Source: Flavobacteriales bacterium UBA7690 (GTDB lineage: Bacteria > Bacteroidota > Bacteroidia > Flavobacteriales_F > PHOS-HE28). Taken from it: 17,394 nucleotides of DNA. The notes under the pieces were generated by a model. It saw only the letters and a program-made list of their open reading frames with translations, did no database searches and was not told the origin of the DNA. How positions within the stretch are numbered: the first letter of the stretch is position 1; each line of letters begins with the position of its first letter. The stretch is taken from positions 1 to 17,394 of the forward strand of contig DLGQ01000055.1 of assembly GCA_002482775.1 (NCBI GenBank). Reading direction: 5' to 3'. This document shows, in pieces, positions 1 through 6,789 of the stretch. The translations under genes and the position numbers were made by a program.

Positions 1-2061
1 TTGTGGCAGGGCGCGGTCGGGGTTGGCGCAACAGGCGGCCACATCTTGCCGCAGTTGCTCTACCGCCGCGCGAAGATCATCGATCACCAGCTGCTGTTCT
101 TTTAATGCTGCAACCAATAGTGGGGTCAGACCCGCTTGGTTCACAGCCTTGAATTCAACCGCTGCATGCAGGACTTGACCAGCAGAGTCTACTTCTGCTG
201 GGTGCATAACGTCTGTAACGAACTCTGGGAACACCTCGCCCAGTTGTTGAGCAAGGAAGCCATATTGCTGCTCGCTTGGCAAGGCCAATTGCGGATATGA
301 AGCCCTGTCGAAGACGTATGTTTTCGGATCCAACATCATCAATCGTTCCACAGCGGACCCGATCGGCTCGATGTTCAACTTCAAATTTTCATCCGATGGT
401 GTCCAAGCAGTGGCTGTGGTGAATGAAGGTCCTACGAAATAGGCAGCCCAATTCATAGCGCTGGTCCCCAAAGCGCGTCCCCACACACCGTAGTTCGTGA
501 CACCGGTGCCTGAGTAGTTCGCCTCTCCCATAACGCCATAATTGACCGGCGACCCGCTAGCATACCCAAATGCACCCGTAGAAGTGGCACCCGATACACT
601 CAAGCCTACCGACTGACCGAACACACCGCGGGTGGTAACACCCCTGAACCCCCTCGCATATATCCCCATGGATTGGGCTGTAGTAGATGAAGCATTAGCA
701 TCCGCCTCTGCCCGTATGCCGTATAATTGGCTTACCGTTGTTGCGCTACCGGCTGTGGCGAACAACCGTGCGCCATACACTTCCACCCCATCTACTCCTG
801 CATTGGTCGCCGTTGCTGTTATCGCGTGATTCCGATTGGCCGCATTCTCAGTATAGCTCTGTACGCCATACTGGCTATGTGCTGCCACTCCGGGTGCAGC
901 CAATACACGAACACTTGAACCCGTACTGCTATTCAAAACCGAATTGTTCACCACCTCAACAAGGGTACCACCCGAAATACCACAACCTGAGCAAGCCGCC
1001 ATATCAACACCTACATTGGTTTTGAATCCTCCGTAGGTCGGAAAGGTGCCGATGATCGACCTCCAATCGGCTTCGGGACAGGAGAGGTTCGTACCTACAC
1101 CGCGCCATGCGGTACGAAGGTAGTTCCCCGGAACGTCACGCTCCCACTCGCAACCAGCGCCGCCAATGGGGTTCTGTGGCCAAGTGGCAATGGGCCGCCA
1201 ATGTATACGGCCGATGCTGTCGGTCACCAACACGCGCGACAAAGTATCGCTGCGGTAGTCGGGCACTAGGCTGTCGATCCGGATGGTGCCATCGTTGACA
1301 TGCAAGCGCTCGGTGGGGTCCGCCGGAGCGCCATTTATCATTGATGCACGGAAAAAGTCGCCGACTCCAACATTCGCCATAGAATCATTGGGCACGAAAA
1401 TCCGAAAGCTCTCCAAGCCTTCCATACTTCGCGAGCCTCGTTGTGCAGGATTCCCCGTGTTCAACCCTGCCGTGAATATGAGACGGAACCGATCCGTGCC
1501 AAATCCGGCGTCGTTGGCGTTATCGCTCCATTGCACCACAGCATCACTACGGTCGTACCGTTCGCCCGTGGTATGGTCCTGCGGATTAACGAACGTGTAC
1601 TTCTGACCGATGTACATCTGGTCGCCATTGCCAGTCATGTTAACCCCATTACGTTGCCAAGGACGGTAGCCGAAGGATTGGGCATAGTCGTTGATGGTGT
1701 TGCTCGTGCTATCTACTAGGTGGATGCGACTGAATGGGCCCGGTGCGGTACTGAAGAACAACGGCTGCTGGCTGATACCCAGGAACCCGTTTTGCCGGAT
1801 GCCTGCGAAACTGCCGATGGTTACTGGCGATGGGGAATGCCAGAGCTGCATACGCTGGATGCTGTCAGTGTAGAAATCAATGGACTGGTTGCCGTTGTGG
1901 CGCACCATCAACGGAACAGTGGTCCCGCCATTCCACCCGACGTAATCCGTTCCGACGTTAAAGGGAACGTTGTTCGGTGTGCTCACCTGGCCGTATCCAC
2001 TTTGGAATAGGTACAGGCCCATGGCCAGCACTGCTGACCGCAAAATCTGCTTTGTTATCAT
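1..2061 (-). CDS. Tail-fibre-like surface protein with C-terminal S74 intramolecular chaperone domain (partial)
   Basis: The frame stays open from an ATG at 2061 to the left edge, giving 687 residues without a stop; the C-terminus lies outside the window. The N-terminus is a Sec signal peptide (MITKQILRSAVLAMGLYLF, then ending near GYGQ). Residues about 25-380 are unassigned. Residues about 380-545 are rich in Gly/Ser/Thr/Ala with recurring YGV/YGI phrases, as in beta-rich fibre shafts. Residues from about 553 match a peptidase S74 domain: PSDENLKLNIEPIG carries Ser556 and Lys561 at the spacing of the S-D-x-x-L-K self-cleavage dyad, followed by LDPKTYVFD and YGFLAQQLGEVFPE. A heptad-like helix (ALKEQQLVIDDLRAAVEQL) follows near the edge. 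In known members this domain helps a trimeric fibre fold and then cuts itself off. Here it probably belongs to an exported surface fibre, since there is a signal peptide and no phage genes nearby. A T9SS sorting domain may lie beyond the edge but is not visible. It lies 43 bases downstream of the next gene and is probably co-transcribed with it. Confidence 0.88.
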   Translation of the reverse strand, partial: MITKQILRSAVLAMGLYLFQSGYGQVSTPNNVPFNVGTDYVGWNGGTTVPLMVRHNGNQSIDFYTDSIQRMQLWHSPSPVTIGSFAGIRQNGFLGISQQPLFFSTAPGPFSRIHLVDSTSNTINDYAQSFGYRPWQRNGVNMTGNGDQMYIGQKYTFVNPQDHTTGERYDRSDAVVQWSDNANDAGFGTDRFRLIFTAGLNTGNPAQRGSRSMEGLESFRIFVPNDSMANVGVGDFFRASMINGAPADPTERLHVNDGTIRIDSLVPDYRSDTLSRVLVTDSIGRIHWRPIATWPQNPIGGAGCEWERDVPGNYLRTAWRGVGTNLSCPEADWRSIIGTFPTYGGFKTNVGVDMAACSGCGISGGTLVEVVNNSVLNSSTGSSVRVLAAPGVAAHSQYGVQSYTENAANRNHAITATATNAGVDGVEVYGARLFATAGSATTVSQLYGIRAEADANASSTTAQSMGIYARGFRGVTTRGVFGQSVGLSVSGATSTGAFGYASGSPVNYGVMGEANYSGTGVTNYGVWGRALGTSAMNWAAYFVGPSFTTATAWTPSDENLKLNIEPIGSAVERLMMLDPKTYVFDRASYPQLALPSEQQYGFLAQQLGEVFPEFVTDVMHPAEVDSAGQVLHAAVEFKAVNQAGLTPLLVAALKEQQLVIDDLRAAVEQLRQDVAACCANPDRALPQ

Positions 2062-2086
2062 GGTCTTTTGTGTGTTGCTTTTCCAC

Positions 2087-2128
2087 AGAAAGACCGGACC
2101 GTTGCTACTCGGTCAACACGAACTTGAA
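2087..2128 (-). repeat. Inverted repeat copy 1 (3' end of T9SS gene)
   Basis: Read on the minus strand, this segment begins TTCAAGTTCGTGTTGACCG (the codons for FKFVLT), passes the TAG stop and ends in CTTTCT. The first 19 bases match copy 2 (3137-3180, plus strand) exactly. Beyond them the blocks TAGCAA, GGTCCG and CTTTCT recur in the same order with small gaps. A short hairpin, GACCG/CGGTC with an 8-base loop, encloses the stop codon. Confidence 0.85.
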
Positions 2129-3130
2129 CGACTGTCGTTTCATCAGTAATTCGGTGTGCAACATGTAGGTGCCCCGCGCCCAAGTGCTTACGTCGAGCCT
2201 GAATCCCTTTTCAGGGGCTTTTCCCTGCCAAACGTTGCGCCCTAGCACATCGCACACTTCGAGCTTTGCACTGGGTTGGATCCCATCGATCATGATCCAT
2301 TGCTGGGCCGGATTCGGGTATAGCCGCAACTCTTCGTCACCAGGTGTACGTATTCCCGCCACCAATGGACAACCGTCAGGGTCCATGGACACACAGACAT
2401 TGTCGATCAGCACATACCCCGCAGGCATCCATGGGAACGTGGCAAAGTGCAGGGTATCCGTATTCGCGTTATCGAAATGGTTACCCAACATTGCGTACCG
2501 GTAGGCACTATCCGCCACGAAACTTCCGCTCACCAAGGTCCAACCCACCGTATCCGTGATGATCGCTTCGGAGGACACATGCGCATAGTTCAGCGGGGTG
2601 GGATACGGATCATTCAACTCCCACTGCCGAGGTTCCATGGTGAACACCACGCCGATCCCGTTGGTGGCCAAGTACAAGGTCGGATTGGGAACATTCCCGC
2701 CCCATCCCCCACTGGCATAGAAGCTCGCGTAGTAGCGCTGGCCCACCATCAACGGTTCCAGTAACTGGATCATGAAGTACTCGCGCACATCCGCAGGGAT
2801 CTCTCGGTAGGTCAATACACCGCCGTAGCATTCCCCTTCCTGCGGGTACTGGAACGACCAAGCATTAAGCGGCACCCCGTTGAAAGAGCCCGACTGCAGA
2901 CAACTTATGAAATGGTCGGGTGTACCTGCCGCAGAGAACCAGCCGACGGGGCCGTTGTCCGGGTAGTATACATCGTTCATCTCACGGCAGGTATCGCGCT
3001 CTTCGAAAGAGTGATTCGGAATGAGATTAACCTGTGCTTCGCAGCAAAAGGGAACAATGACCGTCAAACAGCCCAGTACCCAGCCAAAGCTTGCGCTAGA
3101 GCGCCTTTTCGGCATCCTTGTGGGCTTCAT
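2105..3130 (-). CDS. Secreted protein with T9SS C-terminal sorting domain
   Basis: 341 residues. A basic N-terminus followed by a hydrophobic stretch (GWVLGCLTVIVPFCC, then EAQ) is a Sec signal peptide; translation could also start at Met6 (3115). The start of the mature protein (VNLIPNHSFEERDTC) and the following segment (about residues 35-250: WFSAAGTPDHF, AWSFQYPQEGECYGG, GQRYYASFYASGG) resemble the beta-sandwich, carbohydrate-binding-like domain seen in many secreted Bacteroidota proteins; its ligand is unknown. Residues 266-341 form a type A T9SS sorting domain: LRLYPNPAQ, then LEVCDVLGRNVW, then a terminal GTYMLHTE...SFKFVLTE. Such proteins cross the outer membrane through T9SS and are anchored or released at the surface. 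The DNA encoding its last residues and its 3' flank recurs inverted just upstream of its own start (see the repeat entries). Role unknown beyond export. Confidence 0.87.
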   Translation of the reverse strand: MKPTRMPKRRSSASFGWVLGCLTVIVPFCCEAQVNLIPNHSFEERDTCREMNDVYYPDNGPVGWFSAAGTPDHFISCLQSGSFNGVPLNAWSFQYPQEGECYGGVLTYREIPADVREYFMIQLLEPLMVGQRYYASFYASGGWGGNVPNPTLYLATNGIGVVFTMEPRQWELNDPYPTPLNYAHVSSEAIITDTVGWTLVSGSFVADSAYRYAMLGNHFDNANTDTLHFATFPWMPAGYVLIDNVCVSMDPDGCPLVAGIRTPGDEELRLYPNPAQQWIMIDGIQPSAKLEVCDVLGRNVWQGKAPEKGFRLDVSTWARGTYMLHTELLMKRQSFKFVLTE

Positions 3131-3136
3131 CGTTCC

Positions 3137-3180
3137 TTCAAGTTCGTGTTGACCGGGATAGCAAGCCCGGTCCGCTTTCT
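3137..3180 (+). repeat. Inverted repeat copy 2 (5' leader of the same gene)
   Basis: On the plus strand this segment matches the 3' end of the minus-strand gene 2105-3130: 19 identical bases, then a gapped match to its 3' flank. It carries a longer version of the same hairpin, GACCGGG/CCCGGTC (3151-3172, 8-base loop), followed by CGCTTTCT, so it looks like a gene end plus a weak terminator in the plus direction. Its position, 7 bases upstream of the ATG at 3130, places it in the leader of that gene. Confidence 0.85.
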
Positions 3181-3187
3181 AAAGATA
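3180..3187 (-). promoter_or_regulatory. Candidate -7 element for the 2105-3130 gene
   Basis: The minus strand reads TATCTTTA, one mismatch from the Bacteroidota -7 consensus TAnnTTTG. It directly abuts repeat copy 2 and would start transcription near 3173, giving a leader of about 43 bases made up almost entirely of that repeat. No clear -33 TTG box is visible. Confidence 0.3.
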
Positions 3188-3284
3188 CAGGGTATACGTG
3201 GCTATAGCGTCTTCCACGTGCCTGCTTGGGTATAGACCGCCCAAGAGCGGCGAACGCTGCCCGGCGCTGCCGAGGAGGGGGCTC

Positions 3285-3292
3285 TATCTTTG
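3285..3292 (+). promoter_or_regulatory. -7 promoter element of candidate small RNA
   Basis: TATCTTTG is an exact match to the Bacteroidota consensus TAnnTTTG. It sits in noncoding DNA about 55 bases upstream of a strong hairpin-plus-T-run. The region where a -33 TTG would lie is GC-rich and shows no good match, so this is only half a promoter by sequence. Confidence 0.42.
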
Positions 3293-3298
3293 TGGTGC

Positions 3299-3384
3299 TC
3301 CGTTTCGTTTACCTTTTAGCGAGGGTTAGGTGGGACATGAGTAACCGAGGCCTCTGGTGTTACAAGCACCGGGGGCTTCTTTTT
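3299..3384 (+). ncRNA. Candidate small RNA, about 85 nt
   Basis: Predicted from a consensus -7 element upstream and an intrinsic terminator at its end. Between them lies a GGTTA/TAACC hairpin (3324-3346, 13-base loop) that directly abuts the terminator stem starting at 3347, so the two helices could stack. An ATG at 3337 opens a frame through the hairpins, but its product (MSNRGLWCYKHRG...) has no recognisable family. I cannot assign it to a known RNA family. It could instead be the truncated leader of a lost gene. Confidence 0.35.
3347..3384 (+). terminator. Intrinsic terminator
   Basis: A 15-bp stem with several G-U pairs (GAGGCCTCTGGTGTT pairing with AGCACCGGGGGCTTC) and a 3-base ACA loop is followed at once by TTTTT. 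The T-run exists only in the plus direction. No protein gene ends just upstream, which suggests it terminates a short noncoding transcript. Confidence 0.65.
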
Positions 3385-3733
3385 GTACCACAACACAGAC
3401 CTTGCCTGCGGTGGAGAATAGGTTGTGTGGGGTGTGCTCCATTCGAGAGAAAAGGATCCAGACCGTACCAACGGGATGTGGAGCATCCATTCCTTGGTCG
3501 AAACGAATGTAGTTCGCGGAATGCGGGATCCATACCGTTGTGGAAGATTTAATGTGAGGTTCACTGCGGCGATCATTCGCGAAACCACCCGTGTCATTTG
3601 GATGCCGTGTATCCTGAAACCGACAAGCTCTTATCTCCATTCGCCCCGATCAACGTAGATCGTATCCACGGCCCCGCGCAAGCCGCGGTCCCTCCCACAC
3701 GACCAACGGTCGCTACCACCCCACCGGAGGGTG

Positions 3734-3741
3734 TAGCTTTG
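3734..3741 (+). promoter_or_regulatory. -7 promoter element of the GWxTD gene
   Basis: TAGCTTTG matches TAnnTTTG exactly and ends 5 bases before the ATG at 3747. The usual spacing to the start site would place transcription initiation at or next to the start codon, giving a leaderless or nearly leaderless mRNA. Confidence 0.45.
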
Positions 3742-3746
3742 TAGGC

Positions 3747-5207
3747 ATGAGAGCATTCGCCCTGCTTCTTCCGTTGGTGTTAACCGCGTGGCCGTACCGC
3801 CCTGTGAAGGCGCAGGTGCAATTGGTGGTGGAAAGCCGCACGTTCTACACCGCCGAAGGCAAGCCGCAGACCGAGGTGAACATGGCCTTCCTCGCGGGCA
3901 CCATGGCGGCGAAAGCCAACGACCGTGGTTTCATGCAGGCGAAGGTGGAGGCGCTAACGTTGATCGAACAAAGCGGTGCGGTAAAGGCTTTTGCGAAGAC
4001 CGAAGTGCTGGGACCGGAACGGATGGACAGTGTGGAGCAGGACCTGGTACACCAGGAATTCTTCGCGCTGGATCCGGGCACCTACGACCTCAGCATCGAG
4101 GTGCGCGATCTGGTAGCGGGCGATACCACGGTGACGCGTTACCATGCGCCGCTAGCGGTGGGTACAACACCGCCCGGGCTGGCGGTCTCCAACCTGCTGC
4201 TGGCAGAACGCATTCTGCCTTCGGTGGAAGGTGAACGCTCCAAGTACGGCTATACCGTTGTGCCGTTGCTGACCGATTACTTGCCGAAGAGCGTGGAGAA
4301 ACTGAGCCTCTACGCAGAGGTGTACAACAGCGACACGCAGTTCGGGAAGGACAGCCTCTACCTGCTCTCTTACCAGATCGAGGAGTTCGAGAAGAAGCGG
4401 GTGTTCGGTCCATACAAACGCAGCATCCGCGCCAAGGCGAAACCCGTGGAACCGGTGATGGCCGAATTCGATATCAAGCAGCTCCCGACGGGCAACTACG
4501 TGGCATCGGTGGAGGTGCGTGACCGTGCGGGCATGCTCTTGTCGCGTGGCGAACAGTTCTTCCAACGGAACAACCCGGTCACGTACAACTACGACCTACA
4601 GGCCTTGGACCGGTTGGACCTCGAAGGCAAATTCACGGACGCCTTCTCCAATGTGGATACGCTGGCCGAGCACATCGCCAGCCTGGGCCCCATCGCCGAT
4701 CCGTTGGAGCGCAAGATCATTGACGACCGGTGGAAGGACCGCGACCTGGACCTGATGAAACGGTTCTTCTACACCTTCTGGGCCAACCGCGGTCCGGAAC
4801 CGGAAAAAGCATGGTTGGCCTACCGGCAAGAGGTGATCAAGGTGAACCAACAGTTCGGGTGCCGCTTGCTGAAGGGCTACGAAACGGACCGTGGGCGCGT
4901 GTACCTGAAGTACGGACCACCGAACACCATGATGGACCGGTTCAACGAAATGGGAACCCTGCCTTACACCATCTGGCACTATTACCAAGCGGGGCGTTTC
5001 ACCAACCGACGCTTCGTGTTCTACCAGCCGAACATGGCCAACATGTGTTTGCAATTGCTGCACAGTGAAGTACCCGGGGAGCCGAACAATCCGCAGTGGA
5101 TCAACATGCTCCACGCGCGCAACAACGCCTTCCCCGGCGTGCAGACCACCGACCCCGGAACCTTGGAAAGTGACCGGGTGCGCGAATTGTACAACGATCC
5201 ACGGTAG
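3747..5207 (+). CDS. GWxTD domain-containing secreted protein
   Basis: 486 residues. The N-terminus is a signal peptide (MRAFALLLPLVLTAWPYRPV, then KAQ). Residues about 24-280 are two beta-rich segments containing GTYDLSIEVRD (111-121) and its parallel LPTGNYVASVEVRD (246-259), which look like repeated Ig-like modules. Residues about 325-460 are the GWxTD domain. The name motif appears as GYETD (377-381), with Tyr in place of Trp, followed by RGRVYLKYGPPN (382-393), LPYTIWHYY (405-413) and FVFYQPN. The family occurs in Bacteroidota, Acidobacteriota and relatives; its biochemical role is not established. The ATG at 3747 fits both the signal peptide and the promoter placement. The glycosyltransferase starts 42 bases downstream on the same strand and could be partly co-transcribed. 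Confidence 0.9.
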   Translation: MRAFALLLPLVLTAWPYRPVKAQVQLVVESRTFYTAEGKPQTEVNMAFLAGTMAAKANDRGFMQAKVEALTLIEQSGAVKAFAKTEVLGPERMDSVEQDLVHQEFFALDPGTYDLSIEVRDLVAGDTTVTRYHAPLAVGTTPPGLAVSNLLLAERILPSVEGERSKYGYTVVPLLTDYLPKSVEKLSLYAEVYNSDTQFGKDSLYLLSYQIEEFEKKRVFGPYKRSIRAKAKPVEPVMAEFDIKQLPTGNYVASVEVRDRAGMLLSRGEQFFQRNNPVTYNYDLQALDRLDLEGKFTDAFSNVDTLAEHIASLGPIADPLERKIIDDRWKDRDLDLMKRFFYTFWANRGPEPEKAWLAYRQEVIKVNQQFGCRLLKGYETDRGRVYLKYGPPNTMMDRFNEMGTLPYTIWHYYQAGRFTNRRFVFYQPNMANMCLQLLHSEVPGEPNNPQWINMLHARNNAFPGVQTTDPGTLESDRVRELYNDPR

Positions 5208-5226
5208 GGCCTCACGGACGAAGCCG

Positions 5227-5234
5227 CATATTTG
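5227..5234 (+). promoter_or_regulatory. Candidate -7 element of the glycosyltransferase gene
   Basis: CATATTTG is one base from TAnnTTTG and lies 15 bases before the ATG at 5250, predicting a leader of about 9 bases. It covers the alternative TTG codon at 5232, which argues for the ATG as the real start. Confidence 0.3.
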
Positions 5235-5249
5235 CCGCGCTTGGTCCGC

Positions 5250-6293
5250 ATGCACACAGCCATCGTCATCCTCAACTGGAACGGCAGGTCGTGGCTGGAG
5301 AAATTCCTGCCCGGTGTTCTGCTGCACAGTTCTGGTGCGGAAGTGATCGTGGCGGACAACGCTTCCACGGATGATTCGTTGACCTGGCTTGCACGCGCCC
5401 ATCCGCAGGTGCGTGTGATCAGGTTGGAGCAGAACCTGGGCTTCGCTGGAGGCTACAACGCCGTACTCACCAAGGTGGATGCGGATCGTTACTTGCTGCT
5501 CAACTCCGACGTGGAGGTGACAGCGGGATGGATCAGCAGCCTGAACGCTTACATGGATCGTGATCCGCGTATGGCCGCGTGCCAGCCGAAGGTGCTCGCC
5601 CAACGGCAGCGCGATCACTTCGAGCATGCGGGTGCAGCCGGTGGTTACATGGACCGCAACGGCTATCCGTTCTGTCGCGGCCGCATCTTCGAGATCACCG
5701 AACAGGACAAGGGCCAGTACAACGATGAGCAAGAGGTGTTCTGGGCCACCGGTGCCTGCTTGCTGATCCGTGCGGATGCGTTCCATGCGGCCGATGGTTT
5801 CGATGCCGACCTGTTCGCGCACATGGAAGAGATCGACCTGTGCTGGCGGCTGCGGCGCATGGGCTGGCGCATCGGCTATACCAGCGCTTCCACGGTGTAC
5901 CATGTCGGCGGTGGTTCACTCGGGTACGGATCGCCACAGAAGACCTACCTCAACTTCCGCAATAGCCTGATCGTGCTCACCAAGAATTTGCACAACGGGT
6001 GGTCGTGGTGGTGGTTGTTCCGGCGGTTGGTGTTGGACGGTTTCGCAGCGTGGAAATTCCTGTTCGAAGGGCACGGCGCGCATACCTGGCAAGTGGCGCG
6101 CGCACATTGGCATTACTTCGCCCGGCTCCCCAAGGTGCTGCGCCAACGCCGTGCGCTGATGGCCCACGAACGTGACCCGGACCTCACCGGCATGTACCAA
6201 CGCAGCATCGCCTACGACCGCTTCATCCTTGGCTGGAAGCGGTTCGATCAATTGGATACGAAAGCCTTCCTTCAGCGGCGATCCAGCAAATAG
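5250..6293 (+). CDS. Family 2 glycosyltransferase
   Basis: 347 residues from the ATG at 5250; an in-frame TTG at 5232 would add six residues that are unlike the family start. The GT-A fold signatures are in order: AIVILNWNG at the N-terminus, VADNASTD with the nucleotide-binding Asp36, RLEQNLGFAGGYN, then LLLNSDVEV with the metal-binding Asp87. They are followed by FWATGACLLIR and HMEEIDLCWRLRRMGW (acidic residues 173-176), the acceptor-side motif of rhamnosyltransferase-like GT2 enzymes, and the usual YHVGGGSLGY/KTYLNFRNSL. A Trp-rich hydrophobic stretch (SWWWLFRRLVLDGFAAW) suggests membrane association. It probably transfers a sugar from a nucleotide-sugar to a surface polysaccharide, lipid carrier or glycoprotein; donor and acceptor cannot be read from sequence. 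Its last 22 bases overlap the end of aroQ on the opposite strand. Confidence 0.92.
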   Translation: MHTAIVILNWNGRSWLEKFLPGVLLHSSGAEVIVADNASTDDSLTWLARAHPQVRVIRLEQNLGFAGGYNAVLTKVDADRYLLLNSDVEVTAGWISSLNAYMDRDPRMAACQPKVLAQRQRDHFEHAGAAGGYMDRNGYPFCRGRIFEITEQDKGQYNDEQEVFWATGACLLIRADAFHAADGFDADLFAHMEEIDLCWRLRRMGWRIGYTSASTVYHVGGGSLGYGSPQKTYLNFRNSLIVLTKNLHNGWSWWWLFRRLVLDGFAAWKFLFEGHGAHTWQVARAHWHYFARLPKVLRQRRALMAHERDPDLTGMYQRSIAYDRFILGWKRFDQLDTKAFLQRRSSK

Positions 6294-6694
6294 CGCACTG
6301 CCATGCCGTAACCGGCGAGGCCGAAACCGGTGATCACACCAGCGCAAACACCACCCGTTACCGTGTGTCGGCGGAACTCCTCGCGCCCATGGATGTTGCT
6401 GATGTGGACTTCCACCACGGGCTTGCCTAGCACCACGATGGTATCGCGGATGGCCACGCTGGTGTGCGAGTAGCCCGCTGCGTTCAGCACGAAGGCATCC
6501 ACGCGCGGTGCATGGGTGCGAAGGAGGGCCACGATCTCCCCTTCCACGTTGCTCTGCTTGAAGTCGATCTCCACATCGGGGAACGCATCGCGCAGCTCGG
6601 TGAGGTAGTCCTCAAAAGTGCGGCTGCCGTAGATGTGCGGCTCGCGGGTGCCCAATAGGTCCAAGTTAGGACCGTTGATGATGAGGATGCGCAT
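6272..6694 (-). CDS. aroQ: Type II 3-dehydroquinate dehydratase
   Basis: 140 residues, the usual length. It dehydrates 3-dehydroquinate to 3-dehydroshikimate, step three of the shikimate pathway to aromatic amino acids, in the cytosol, normally as a dodecamer. All key residues are present: Arg17 and Tyr22 on the flexible lid (TREPHIYGS), Asn71 in LNAAGYSHTS, His97 in VEVHISNIHGREEFR, and Arg108. The start chosen is the ATG at 6694, where MRILIINGPNLDLLG is the canonical N-terminus; an in-frame ATG at 6724 would add ten residues absent from the family. It is divergent from xerD and convergent with, and overlapping, the glycosyltransferase. Confidence 0.97.
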   Translation of the reverse strand: MRILIINGPNLDLLGTREPHIYGSRTFEDYLTELRDAFPDVEIDFKQSNVEGEIVALLRTHAPRVDAFVLNAAGYSHTSVAIRDTIVVLGKPVVEVHISNIHGREEFRRHTVTGGVCAGVITGFGLAGYGMAVRYLLDRR

Positions 6695-6789
6695 GGCGCG
6701 AAGTTGGTGAGTCCGCGTGAACATCGCACGGTTCGCACTTCAACGAACGAATTCGACCATTGCCTTTCGGGACTGCCCAACTTCGCAGA

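Larger units (their letters stand above)
3131..3746. other. 616-base intergenic region without a convincing protein gene
   Basis: This stretch separates two divergent genes. From left to right it holds repeat copy 2 with its hairpin (3137-3180), a small inverted repeat CTTGGG/CCCAAG (3225-3245), a candidate small RNA unit (3285-3384), two degenerate copies of a repeat containing GGATCCA and ACCGT (about 3431-3466 and 3478-3538), two short hairpins (CGCGG-type near 3673-3690, and CGACC/GGTCG at 3700-3712), and a promoter just before the GWxTD gene. The open frames here (for example 3226-3552 on plus and 3326-3640 on minus) have erratic composition, with runs of Arg, Cys and His, and match no family I recognise. 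Confidence 0.6.

Noticed and set aside
3226..3640. Small open frames on both strands in the intergenic region (108 and 104 codons)
   Set aside because: They overlap each other and the hairpins, have unusual Arg/Cys/His composition, no promoter-start arrangement and no recognisable domain.
4596..5903. Long minus-strand open frame (435 codons) across the GWxTD and glycosyltransferase genes
   Set aside because: It spans two well-supported plus-strand genes and their spacer, and its His/Val/Gln-rich product resembles no family.
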